Assembly (NCBI RefSeq): GCF_004295645.1
Contig: NZ_CP034752.1
Span: forward strand, 4,000,001 to 4,064,000
Length of the DNA stretch: 64,000 nt
Direction: 5' to 3'
From: Limnobaculum zhutongyuii
Lineage (GTDB): Bacteria; Pseudomonadota; Gammaproteobacteria; Enterobacterales; Enterobacteriaceae
Below are positions 49,281 to 57,333 of this stretch, in pieces. The translations under genes and the position numbers were made by a program. Every line of letters starts with the position of its first letter. The stretch's first letter is position 1. The notes under the pieces are model-generated. The model saw only the letters and a list, made by a program, of their open reading frames with translations. It was not told the DNA's origin and searched no databases.

Positions 49281-49622
49281 TTACTCAACTTCCAGCTCTT
49301 TAATTTGCAGCGTATCGCCACTGTCGACGCGCAAACTAAAACCCTGACACTTAGGGCACTGAGCCTCATGCTGAGTAATTTCTACTTCACTGCTACAGTC
49401 CCAACACCAGGCCTGAGCAGGTTTATGAATAATATGAAGCTGACTGCCTTCGGCTACAGTACCACGACAGACAACATCAAAACAAAATCGCAGAGAACTC
49501 TCTTCCACACAGGAGAGGGCCCCGACTTCTAACCATACGCCGGTAACCCGCTTCACACCATGTTGTTGAGCTTGTTTCTGAATAATTTCTATTGTGCTTT
49601 CACACAATGATACTTCATGCAT
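49281..49622 (-). CDS. hybF: HypA/HybF nickel metallochaperone
   Basis: A 113-residue nickel chaperone working with HypB. It starts MHEVSLCESTIEIIQ, with the nickel-binding His2, and has the zinc site CWDC...CPKC near residues 73-92. VWLEVGALSCVEESSLRF and PAQAWCWDCS resemble HybF, the hydrogenase-2 paralogue. It overlaps hybE by 8 bases. Confidence 0.95.
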   Translation of the reverse strand: MHEVSLCESTIEIIQKQAQQHGVKRVTGVWLEVGALSCVEESSLRFCFDVVCRGTVAEGSQLHIIHKPAQAWCWDCSSEVEITQHEAQCPKCQGFSLRVDSGDTLQIKELEVE

Positions 49623-50106
49623 TACTACAATTCCTGCGGCCTAATAACAGTGCACGCCGCCCTAATTGAGTCGGAGCATCCGGATCGCTAACCGGAATCG
49701 ACAACAGCATGCGCGTACAATCGTTGGCCAATTGTACACCCTGTTCAGGCGTTAAAGAATGATCAAGCGGGGACATCAATGAACACGTCAGATATTGGGA
49801 AATACCTTCCAGCTCACCAACGGTAAAGGTCATATTGTCATAAGGCATCGCTAACCCCAGTTTGTCACTGATAGTGCGCAACGGCCAAATCTGATTCGGC
49901 CCTGGCAATATCAATGCACTCAGCATCCATGGGGTAATAACACAGCCAACCCACTGCCCTTCAAACAGCTTAAAGCCGGAGACATACACCGGCATATCAG
50001 GATGAAGGAAAGAGAGGTCGTGCATCGCTTTATCAGCAACATCCTGAAAAGCGCGCTGAACCAGAGCCGTTGGCTCCTCTGCGTAGCCATAAATCTCATC
50101 GGACAT
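49615..50106 (-). CDS. hybE: HybE, hydrogenase-2 assembly chaperone
   Basis: HybE binds the Tat signal peptide of HybO and delays export until the enzyme is mature. The 163 residues match E. coli HybE in length. Family segments are YVSGFKLFEGQWVGCVITPWMLSALILPG across residues 40-70 (in two blocks) and FTVGELEGISQYLTCSLMSPLDH. It lies between hybD and hybF in the same unit. Confidence 0.95.
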   Translation of the reverse strand: MSDEIYGYAEEPTALVQRAFQDVADKAMHDLSFLHPDMPVYVSGFKLFEGQWVGCVITPWMLSALILPGPNQIWPLRTISDKLGLAMPYDNMTFTVGELEGISQYLTCSLMSPLDHSLTPEQGVQLANDCTRMLLSIPVSDPDAPTQLGRRALLLGRRNCSNA

Positions 50107-50108
50107 GC

Positions 50109-50594
50109 TTATTTCTCCTTGGGTAGAACTTCTACACCAGATGAGCGCAAGGCCGCTATCACTTCTTGTAACGCTGGTTCAACCATGGCTTCAACCGTTG
50201 CGGTCATGCCAATGTGCGGTTCCAGAGATTCAGGAATAACACCAACCAGAGTCAGTTTACCGGGGAATTCCCCGGTAAAGCGGAGGGCCGACAGAACGTC
50301 GGCCAAACCTAACTGATGCGGAGAAATCTTATTAGTAAACAGCGTTGGCACTTCTTCATCACGCAAAATCATAATGGTGCCCGGCGTGCGCTTCTTGGAA
50401 ACAATAGCATCGGCAATGATCAGATGATCGCGGTTTGCCATTGCTTCCAGCAGTTCCATTCCGGCGGTTCCGCCGTCCAGAACTTCTACGTAGTCGGGCA
50501 GGACGTAGTTTTGCTCCAGTGCTTCAACAACACGTACGCCTATCGCTTCGTCGGTTAAAAGAACATTACCAACGCCTAAAACTAATATCCGCAT
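50109..50594 (-). CDS. hybD: HybD, hydrogenase-2 maturation protease
   Basis: HybD removes the C-terminal tail of HybC after nickel insertion. The 161-residue protein has LVLGVGNVLLTDEAIGVRV near residue 5 with the nickel-sensing Glu16, DGGTAGMELL near residue 40 and ISPHQLGLADVL with the His ligand near residue 93. It starts within the stop codon of hybC (one-base overlap). Confidence 0.97.
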   Translation of the reverse strand: MRILVLGVGNVLLTDEAIGVRVVEALEQNYVLPDYVEVLDGGTAGMELLEAMANRDHLIIADAIVSKKRTPGTIMILRDEEVPTLFTNKISPHQLGLADVLSALRFTGEFPGKLTLVGVIPESLEPHIGMTATVEAMVEPALQEVIAALRSSGVEVLPKEK

Positions 50595-52297
50595 TAAAGA
50601 ACCTTAACTTTTGTGACTTCATTACCATCCGCGTCAACCACGTGTACCGCACAAGCCATACATGGGTCGAAGGAGTGAATGGTACGTACAACTTCTAATG
50701 GTTTCGCCGGATCGGCAATCGGAGTACCTACCAGAGACTGCTCATATGGCCCAACGTCATCATTGAAGTTACGTGGACCAGAGTTCCAGGTAGATGGAAC
50801 CACTGCCTGATAGTTCTCAATTTTGCCATCTTTGATGACGATCCAGTGGGATAACATTCCGCGTGAAACTTCCGCAAAGCCTACGCCCTTGAAGGTGCCG
50901 GTTGCCGGAATATTTGGTTTCACATAGGCAACATGGTCCCCTTTGCCGATGTTTTCAATCAGTGATTTATACTGATTTTGTAACAAATCTTGCAGAGTAC
51001 ATGCGTGTACAGTACGGCCAACAATACGTCCCAGTGTTGAATGCAGCTGAGCAACTTCAATGGTTTTACCGGTTAATGCGGTATAAATACCCACGATATC
51101 ATTCAGATGCTTCTTGGTTGGTTCATGGTTAGCAGCCAGTTTACACAGCATATTGGCTAATGGACCCACTTCAGTCGTTTTACCGTAGAAGGTTGGTGAC
51201 TTAACCCATGAGTATTTGCCGTTCTCATCCCAGGTGCTGTAGTTAGGAATCGTTGTTCCTTCCCACGGAGCCTGTGGCTCTTCATCTTTATACCAGGCGT
51301 GTTTAGCGCTTTCCTGAATACCTTTAATCAGGAACTCATCTGATTGAGAGGTAATCGGACGATAAGTTGATAAATCACTGTTAGAGATGTAACCACCCGG
51401 GAATACGAAGCTACCATTCTTGCTATCGGTCGGGAATTCAGGGGTACTCAGGTAGTTTACCGCCCCTTTGCCCAATTCCAGCCACTCAGGGTAGAACGCT
51501 GCAATCACTGCCGTATCTACTTTGTACACTTGTTGTACGAAGTCATTTAAGCGGTCAATGAAAGATTTAATGTACATCAGACGTTCAAGGTTCAGTACGC
51601 CTAAGCCATCCAGATTGATTGGGTTAGCGACCCCACCAACTGCCAGGTTTTGAATGTGAGGTGTTTTACCACCCAGTAATGCTACCACACGGTTAGCGTC
51701 ACGCTGACATTCAAGCGCCTGCAAATAGTGAGCAACAGCAATCAGGTTCACCTCTGGCGGTAATTTCATCGCCGGGTGACCCCAGTAGCCGTTGGCAAAA
51801 ATACCCAACTGGCCGCTGGCTACCAGATCTTTAATTTTGTTCTGAACTTTAGTGAACTCTTCTTCACTATTCAGATGCCAGCTGGAAACACCTTTCAATA
51901 AGGCCGCAGCTTTAGCTGGATCGGCTTGTAGTGCAGAGGTGATATCCACCCAGTCTAACGCTGAAAGCTGATAGAAGTGCACGATATGGTCGTGCGTCAT
52001 GTGCGCAGCCAGTATCAGGTTACGAATGTATTGTGCGTTTACCGGAATATCCAGATTCAATGCACTTTCAACAGAACGAACGGATGCAATAGCATGAGTA
52101 GTGGTACACACGCCACAGATACGCTGAACAATCATCCATGCATCACGCGGATCGTTACCCTTTACGATCTCCTCCATGCCACGCCACATAGTACCTGACG
52201 CCCACGCTTTGGAGACCTTTCCATTTTCAATTTCGCAATCAATGCGCAAGTGACCTTCGATACGAGTTACCGGGTCAATAGTGATACGTTGGCTCAT
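50594..52297 (-). CDS. hybC: HybC, hydrogenase-2 large subunit
   Basis: The catalytic [NiFe] subunit of the periplasm-facing, membrane-bound uptake hydrogenase. The 567 residues equal E. coli HybC. The nickel ligands are in RICGVC near residue 60 and DPCMACAVH near residue 546; both are all-Cys, not selenocysteine. The 15 residues after the last His are the tail removed by HybD. It has no signal of its own and is exported with HybO. Its start overlaps the hybB stop by 4 bases. Confidence 0.98.
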   Translation of the reverse strand: MSQRITIDPVTRIEGHLRIDCEIENGKVSKAWASGTMWRGMEEIVKGNDPRDAWMIVQRICGVCTTTHAIASVRSVESALNLDIPVNAQYIRNLILAAHMTHDHIVHFYQLSALDWVDITSALQADPAKAAALLKGVSSWHLNSEEEFTKVQNKIKDLVASGQLGIFANGYWGHPAMKLPPEVNLIAVAHYLQALECQRDANRVVALLGGKTPHIQNLAVGGVANPINLDGLGVLNLERLMYIKSFIDRLNDFVQQVYKVDTAVIAAFYPEWLELGKGAVNYLSTPEFPTDSKNGSFVFPGGYISNSDLSTYRPITSQSDEFLIKGIQESAKHAWYKDEEPQAPWEGTTIPNYSTWDENGKYSWVKSPTFYGKTTEVGPLANMLCKLAANHEPTKKHLNDIVGIYTALTGKTIEVAQLHSTLGRIVGRTVHACTLQDLLQNQYKSLIENIGKGDHVAYVKPNIPATGTFKGVGFAEVSRGMLSHWIVIKDGKIENYQAVVPSTWNSGPRNFNDDVGPYEQSLVGTPIADPAKPLEVVRTIHSFDPCMACAVHVVDADGNEVTKVKVL

Positions 52298-53475
52298 GCT
52301 TTACTAGCCTCTTGATTCTTATGAAGATTTTTTAAAGAAGGAATAATCGGCAGTAGACGAATCAGCAAGATATAGGCACATATCTCGATACTCACAAAGC
52401 CAATTGAAATTAACAGTTCTTCCCAGGTTGGGAAATAGTGGTAACCACCACCTGGATTAAACGCTACCAGGGAGTAAGACATACGCCACATAGCACAACC
52501 CAACAACATACTGACGGCACCAATAAACAGCATACGAGAATCGTTAGCCCATTTACGGAAACGGAAGACCACCAGTGGGAATAGCAGCAATGCGATTTCA
52601 ATCCAGAACATCAGCGCATAGAAGTCACCGGCAAAGATATAAGACAGCTTATCTCTGTACACCAACTCACCGAAACGCAATACCAGGAAGAGCAGCAGGA
52701 ATACGCTAATGATACCCATCAGCTTCCTGAACATATCTTTCTCATCCTGCCCTTTACCTCTCAGCCCCGCCTGCACCAGCGATCCTTCGAATATCACTAT
52801 CGAGAATCCCATAATGAACGCGGTCAGCAATGAGTAAAGTGGTAGCATTTCATAGCTTTGCCAAATTGGGTGAACTTTATGACCTGCGGCAATCATCAGA
52901 GAACCCATGGATGATTGGTGCATGGTTGGCAGTAATGCACCCAGCGCGATAATAAAGAACATCGCTTTATTCAGGCGCTTCAGGGAAACTTTCCATCCCA
53001 TGCGCTCAAACAGTGCCGGTGCAAACTCTAACGCCATGACGCCAATATAGATGGTCATACATACCGCCGTTTCAAACAATACCGAGTTTACGTTGAAATA
53101 ACCCGGGATGTAGAAGTACGGTAAGTTCCAGTAACGGCCTACGTCGATGGTAATCGACAAACCACCCAGAGAGTAACCAAACAGACTGGCTAACAGCGCA
53201 GGACGAACCAGAGGATGGTATTCGCCTTTATTAAAGACATATACCGCCCAGGCTAACGCCCAGCCACCACAGGCAAAACCAGTGCCGATTAACAGGTCAA
53301 AGGCGATCCAGATACCCCACGGATAACCGCCGTTCAGATCGGATACCGAGCCCAGTCCAAAGACTAAACGCTTAACCACAAAAATTAAGCACAGCACAAC
53401 CAACGGCCCGAATACGATAATCGGCCAGCTGACGAGTTTGCCGCCCAGCGGCGTTGGCTTATGATGTGTGCTCAT
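52294..53475 (-). CDS. hybB: HybB, hydrogenase-2 integral membrane subunit
   Basis: HybB passes electrons from HybA to menaquinone, and possibly protons. The ATG at 53475 fits the AGGAG site at 6 bases and gives 393 residues (392 in E. coli). It is of the NrfD/PsrC type with about ten membrane segments, and has DLNGGYPWGIWIAFDLLIGTGFACGG near residue 45 in two blocks and ALLPTMHQSSMGSLMIAAGHKVHP near 182. It overlaps hybA by 17 bases. Confidence 0.97.
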   Translation of the reverse strand: MSTHHKPTPLGGKLVSWPIIVFGPLVVLCLIFVVKRLVFGLGSVSDLNGGYPWGIWIAFDLLIGTGFACGGWALAWAVYVFNKGEYHPLVRPALLASLFGYSLGGLSITIDVGRYWNLPYFYIPGYFNVNSVLFETAVCMTIYIGVMALEFAPALFERMGWKVSLKRLNKAMFFIIALGALLPTMHQSSMGSLMIAAGHKVHPIWQSYEMLPLYSLLTAFIMGFSIVIFEGSLVQAGLRGKGQDEKDMFRKLMGIISVFLLLFLVLRFGELVYRDKLSYIFAGDFYALMFWIEIALLLFPLVVFRFRKWANDSRMLFIGAVSMLLGCAMWRMSYSLVAFNPGGGYHYFPTWEELLISIGFVSIEICAYILLIRLLPIIPSLKNLHKNQEASKA

Positions 53476-54448
53476 TGTCATCTCCTTCTTCGTGATGGTC
53501 GTTTTTAGTATTACGACGAACCAACACGGTTAAGCCCGCTAAAACGGCCAGCGGCAACATCATGCCTTTATAAACCGTATGCTGAATATTTTCAGAACGT
53601 GCACCGGTAGAGAGCTCTGCAACTTCTGGTAAATCAAGGTTTTTAAAAGGAACACCAGTCAGCACTAACACCTGAGTACCACCACCCTCTTTTTCACCAT
53701 ACAGATGAGGATAGTAATTCGGAACCGTATGGATATACGGGTCGTTACTGGTTAATGTCTGACGAGGATAGTGATATTCATCACCCGCTTTCAGCGCCAG
53801 ACGCTTCTTGGCTTCCGCCATCAGCTCTTCGCGCGTACCAAAAATCACGGCACCAGCAGGGCAAACTTCCACACAACCCGGTAAACCGCCTTTATCCAGA
53901 CGTTCAACACCTTTCTGATTACACAGCTCACACTTGTGTAACTCACCAAATGGGTTGTTATAGTCATACTTAGGAATGTTATACGGGCAACCCACCATGC
54001 AGTAACGGCAGCCGGTACAAATATCAGCGTCGTAATGAACGATACCGGTCTTCGGATCCTTCTTCAGCGCAGATACCGGACAAACTGAAACGCAGTTTGG
54101 ATCAACACAGTGCATACACTGCTTCTTGATGTAGGCGTAACCGTCTACTTCCTGATCTTTATGCTCGCCAGTACCACTACTCCACACCTGAATGATGTTA
54201 TTGGTGTAAGGGGACAGCTTATCGTTATTTGACCAGGTTTGGTTGCCAACAGGATTTCGCTGTGGATGGTTAATGTCCTGACACTTTGTCACACAGGCCT
54301 GACAGCCCACACAAAGTGTTGAGTCATATAACATCCCCAGAGAACCCGGAATAGGTGGTTTATTCTCAGCAGCCGCAAGACAGGTAGACGTACCACCCGC
54401 CAGCAGCGCACCACCTGAAGCTATTTTAAGGAAATTGCGTCTATTCAC
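53459..54448 (-). CDS. hybA: HybA, hydrogenase-2 ferredoxin-like subunit
   Basis: A periplasmic electron-transfer protein with four [4Fe-4S] clusters. The 329-residue product has Tat signal NRRNFLKIASGG at the N-terminus and the cysteine groups CVGCQACVTKC near residue 46, CMHCVDPNC, CTGCRYCMVGC near 143 and CELCNQKG...CVEVCP. A C-terminal membrane anchor lies near residues 295-312. It lies two bases after hybO and overlaps hybB. Confidence 0.97.
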   Translation of the reverse strand: MNRRNFLKIASGGALLAGGTSTCLAAAENKPPIPGSLGMLYDSTLCVGCQACVTKCQDINHPQRNPVGNQTWSNNDKLSPYTNNIIQVWSSGTGEHKDQEVDGYAYIKKQCMHCVDPNCVSVCPVSALKKDPKTGIVHYDADICTGCRYCMVGCPYNIPKYDYNNPFGELHKCELCNQKGVERLDKGGLPGCVEVCPAGAVIFGTREELMAEAKKRLALKAGDEYHYPRQTLTSNDPYIHTVPNYYPHLYGEKEGGGTQVLVLTGVPFKNLDLPEVAELSTGARSENIQHTVYKGMMLPLAVLAGLTVLVRRNTKNDHHEEGDDNEHTS

Positions 54449-54450
54449 GG

Positions 54451-55569
54451 TTATTCTCCCCGTGAGTCAGTATCGTCTTTCTTTTGCTGACGTCCAAGTT
54501 CACGAACCGCCATCACGCTTACCCCGGCAACCAGACCAGCTATACCACCAATCAAGCCGACCGCCGTTGGTGAAACACTTCCACCTTCACGGTTATCGAC
54601 ATCTGGTTTCGCATAGCGCGGCGTTGGATTTTCAACGCTGGCCAGTTGATGGATTCCTTTATGGAAGCCAACCCCTTCTTCGTTACAACCATAACAAGGG
54701 TGACCAATAGCAACAGGCCATACACCACCAACATCACAGAATTGTAGCGTTGAGCAGTTACCGTAAGTTTCAGGGCCTTTACAGCCTAAATGATACAGAC
54801 ACCAGCCTTCGCGGTGGCCATCATCACCAAACTCTTTCGCAAAGCGGCCAGCATCGAAATGTGGACGGCGTTCGCAATGTTCGTGAATCAGACGACCATA
54901 GGCAAAAGTAGGACGGTTTTTAGCATCCAGTTTTGGTGCTTTACCAAAAGTAATGATATGAGCAACGGTTGCCAGGAAGTTATGTGGGTTTGGTGGACAA
55001 CCAGGAATATTAATGACGGTTTTACCCGGAAGGATTTCTTGCAGGCCTACAGCACCTGTCGGGTTAACACCAGCCGCCGCTACACCACCCCATGCCGCAC
55101 ATGAGCCAATCGCAATAATCGCCGCAGCATGCTCAGCCGCTTTACGAATATGGTCGATAATTGGTTCACCAGCCACCATACAGTAGATGCCGTCATCTTT
55201 TAATGGAATAGAACCATCAACGACCAGTACGTACTGCCCTTTATATTTCTCAATGGCATTGTGCTTGTTTTCTTCAACCTGATGACCGAAAGCAGCGGAA
55301 AGCACTTCATGATACTCAAGTGAAATGGTTTCCAGTATCAGGTTCTCAACGGTAGGGTGAGTCGCACGCAGCAACGATTCCGTACATCCCGTACACTCTT
55401 GCGCCCCGATCCAGATAACAGGTGGGCGTTGAGGGTTACTAACCGATTCCGCAATTTCAGCGGCTGCATTAGCACTCAGGCCCATAGTCGCGGCCAGTGC
55501 TGTACACAGCTTCATAAAATCACGGCGATTAATACCGTGGGAAGGAAGAAGAGGGTTGTCTTCTATCAT
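54451..55569 (-). CDS. hybO: HybO, hydrogenase-2 small subunit
   Basis: The Fe-S small subunit that passes electrons from HybC. The ATG at 55569 after AAAGGAA gives 372 residues, the E. coli length. It has the Tat motif NRRDFMKLC near residue 15 and cluster ligands ECTGCTESLLR near 60, GSCAAWGGV, and CYGCNEEG. A C-terminal anchor is near residues 330-350. It is first gene of the unit, with a perfect FNR box 88 bases upstream. Confidence 0.97.
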   Translation of the reverse strand: MIEDNPLLPSHGINRRDFMKLCTALAATMGLSANAAAEIAESVSNPQRPPVIWIGAQECTGCTESLLRATHPTVENLILETISLEYHEVLSAAFGHQVEENKHNAIEKYKGQYVLVVDGSIPLKDDGIYCMVAGEPIIDHIRKAAEHAAAIIAIGSCAAWGGVAAAGVNPTGAVGLQEILPGKTVINIPGCPPNPHNFLATVAHIITFGKAPKLDAKNRPTFAYGRLIHEHCERRPHFDAGRFAKEFGDDGHREGWCLYHLGCKGPETYGNCSTLQFCDVGGVWPVAIGHPCYGCNEEGVGFHKGIHQLASVENPTPRYAKPDVDNREGGSVSPTAVGLIGGIAGLVAGVSVMAVRELGRQQKKDDTDSRGE

Positions 55570-55656
55570 TATAATTATTCCTTTACGGTGACTAACGACA
55601 TTGTTCATTTATACGAATTTAGTGGACAAATGTTAGGCCTATGAAACAAACCTCGT

Positions 55657-55670
55657 TTGATCTTTATCAA
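55657..55670 (-). promoter_or_regulatory. FNR box of the hyb operon
   Basis: TTGAT-CTTT-ATCAA matches the FNR consensus at all 10 positions. On the minus strand a TAACAT -10 candidate (55630-55635) would place the box near -41. It implies strong anaerobic activation. Confidence 0.88.
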
Positions 55671-55831
55671 ACACCGTGGAACATAGGTCCAATTTTTCAT
55701 TGATATGTGACTAAAAACGATTCAGCAAATGCATGCTATGAACACAAAATTAACAATGAATTAATAATTTGTAACATTAACTTATTTTATATAACCACAT
55801 TTGATTATACGCAGGGCAACATTCAAAATTT

Positions 55832-55845
55832 TTGATATTGATCAG
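55832..55845. promoter_or_regulatory. Second FNR-like box upstream of hybO
   Basis: TTGAT-ATTG-ATCAG matches the FNR consensus at 9 of 10 positions. It lies 175 bases further upstream than the first box. Confidence 0.45.
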
Positions 55846-55950
55846 GAGGGGTCAGAATAGAAAAAACCAATAAGTAACAAAATATAAATATATATTAAAA
55901 TCAATTAAATAATTAATTTTCAAATAGGAATCATTTCGCAAATAATAATA

Positions 55951-57000
55951 TTATCGGATACGTGAAGAATCTCTGATAATCAACGATACGGGTAGTGTCG
56001 TTATTATTTCATTTTCACCTAAACACGGTTTATTTTGATGAGGCAAATCTATTTTAGATAATAATTTATGTGCTGCATATTGCCCCATTTCACGACGTGG
56101 AATAGCCACTGTAGATAGAGAAATATTCAAACTCTCCAATAAATCAATATCAGAAAAACCGACTACAGAAATATCCTCAGGTACTCTTAACTTATTATTA
56201 TGGCAATAATTTAATACCCCTAAAGCAGTTTCATCATTCACTACAAATAATGACAGCGGTAATGAATAATATTTCAAAATTTCCGACATTATTTCATAAC
56301 TATCTTCAGCACGTAATCGCTCAACATAAAACACGCTACGCTGCGCATCAAAATCAGGAACAGCCGCTTCCATTGCCTGACAATAACCCTGATATCGCTC
56401 CTGAATACCCGACTTAGCTTCCACCGGTCCGGCAATATGTAATACCGGCCGGTCTTTCAGCGACAGCAAGTGTTCGGTTGCCATTCTGGCCCCGACAATA
56501 TTATCTGCAACCACCGCCGGAAAATGCTGTTCCAGAGAGTGACTGATTAACACCAGAGGGATATTAAAACGAGAAGTCATCTCTGTCAGATGGGAGATCT
56601 CTTTGGAACAGGGAAGTACAATCAGCCCATCCACACCAAGCTGCGCCAGCTTTCTTACCTGCTTTTGCTCCTGTTCCAGATCGTCCCAGGTTTGGGAAAC
56701 CCAGTAAGAAAAATCGATTTTATTCGTCACATCTTCCAGACCCATAAAGAAATCATGGAAGAATGGGTTATTAAAATAGTTAATTACCACACCAAATGAA
56801 CGCGTGTGACTACCGCGCAGAGAACGGGCCCCGGCATTCGGTACATAACCTAATTCAGCCGCGACTCTTTTAATTTCTTCTCTGCGGCTATCGGTTAATG
56901 CTCCCCGATTATTTAAGGCCATTGAAACAGCGGTAGCTGATACTCCAACAATCTTTGCTATGTCCTTTACCGTAATCCGACTGCTACGCTTTTCGCTCAT
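55951..57000 (-). CDS. LacI/GalR-family transcription regulator
   Basis: A repressor-type regulator, 349 residues from ATG 57000 after AAAGG; a TTG two codons earlier is less likely. The N-terminal helix-turn-helix reads ITVKDIAKIVGVSATAVSMALNN, shown here in its 23-residue extent as VKDIAKIVGVS and TAVSMALNN, with hinge NAGARSLRG. A periplasmic-binding-protein-like domain follows (FGVVINYFNNPFF, GVDGLIVLPC, VVGFSDIDLLE). It is divergent from the lyase gene. Two operator-like palindromes lie between them, so it probably controls the lyase and transporter genes. The ligand is unknown. Confidence 0.92.
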   Translation of the reverse strand: MSEKRSSRITVKDIAKIVGVSATAVSMALNNRGALTDSRREEIKRVAAELGYVPNAGARSLRGSHTRSFGVVINYFNNPFFHDFFMGLEDVTNKIDFSYWVSQTWDDLEQEQKQVRKLAQLGVDGLIVLPCSKEISHLTEMTSRFNIPLVLISHSLEQHFPAVVADNIVGARMATEHLLSLKDRPVLHIAGPVEAKSGIQERYQGYCQAMEAAVPDFDAQRSVFYVERLRAEDSYEIMSEILKYYSLPLSLFVVNDETALGVLNYCHNNKLRVPEDISVVGFSDIDLLESLNISLSTVAIPRREMGQYAAHKLLSKIDLPHQNKPCLGENEIITTLPVSLIIRDSSRIR

Positions 57001-57133
57001 GTCCAACCTTTAACAAAAAATCACAATTTAACCGGGAAAACAGTATACGGAATAACACTAACGGCTTCACCCGTCACACGCATAATTTAGTCATTTTATA
57101 ATGCATTGTTTTATAACATAAAAAATTTTTATT

Positions 57134-57149
57134 TGTAACTCAGCTCACA
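57134..57149. promoter_or_regulatory. CRP-like site
   Basis: TGTAA-CTCAGC-TCACA matches the CRP consensus TGTGA-N6-TCACA at 9 of 10 positions. It lies 51 bases upstream of the first LacI-type operator (centre to centre), a position able to activate a promoter overlapping that operator. Confidence 0.55.
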
Positions 57150-57184
57150 AACCACAATTTTTGTATGGAAATAATTAACGCACA

Positions 57185-57200
57185 AGTTTAACGTTAAAGT
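57185..57200. promoter_or_regulatory. LacI-family operator 1
   Basis: AGTTTAACGTTAAAGT is a 16-bp palindrome with one mismatch and the central CG typical of LacI-family operators. It is almost identical to operator 2. Confidence 0.75.
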
Positions 57201-57306
57201 GAATTTAACAAACTACTCAGGAATAGGTACTTCAGCGCTGACTTAAACCTTATAAGCCAGATCTAAAAATGCTGATGACCCACTTCCTGATTATTTTTCC
57301 CTTTTT

Positions 57307-57322
57307 AGTTTAACGTTAAACT
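57307..57322. promoter_or_regulatory. LacI-family operator 2
   Basis: AGTTTAACGTTAAACT is a perfect 16-bp palindrome ending just before the lyase ribosome site (GGAG). Its centre is 122 bases from operator 1, so a repression loop is possible. Confidence 0.8.
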
Positions 57323-57333
57323 GGAGATAAAAC

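Larger units (their letters stand above)
55570..55950. other. hybO promoter region
   Basis: AT-rich non-coding DNA between hybO and the LacI-type gene. It holds a perfect FNR box (55657-55670) and a second, weaker one (55832-55845). No gene is seen. No terminator for the LacI-type gene was found by eye. Confidence 0.55.

Noticed and set aside
50594..52297. Selenocysteine in the hydrogenase large subunit
   Set aside because: Both nickel-binding motifs are plain Cys codons in an uninterrupted frame.
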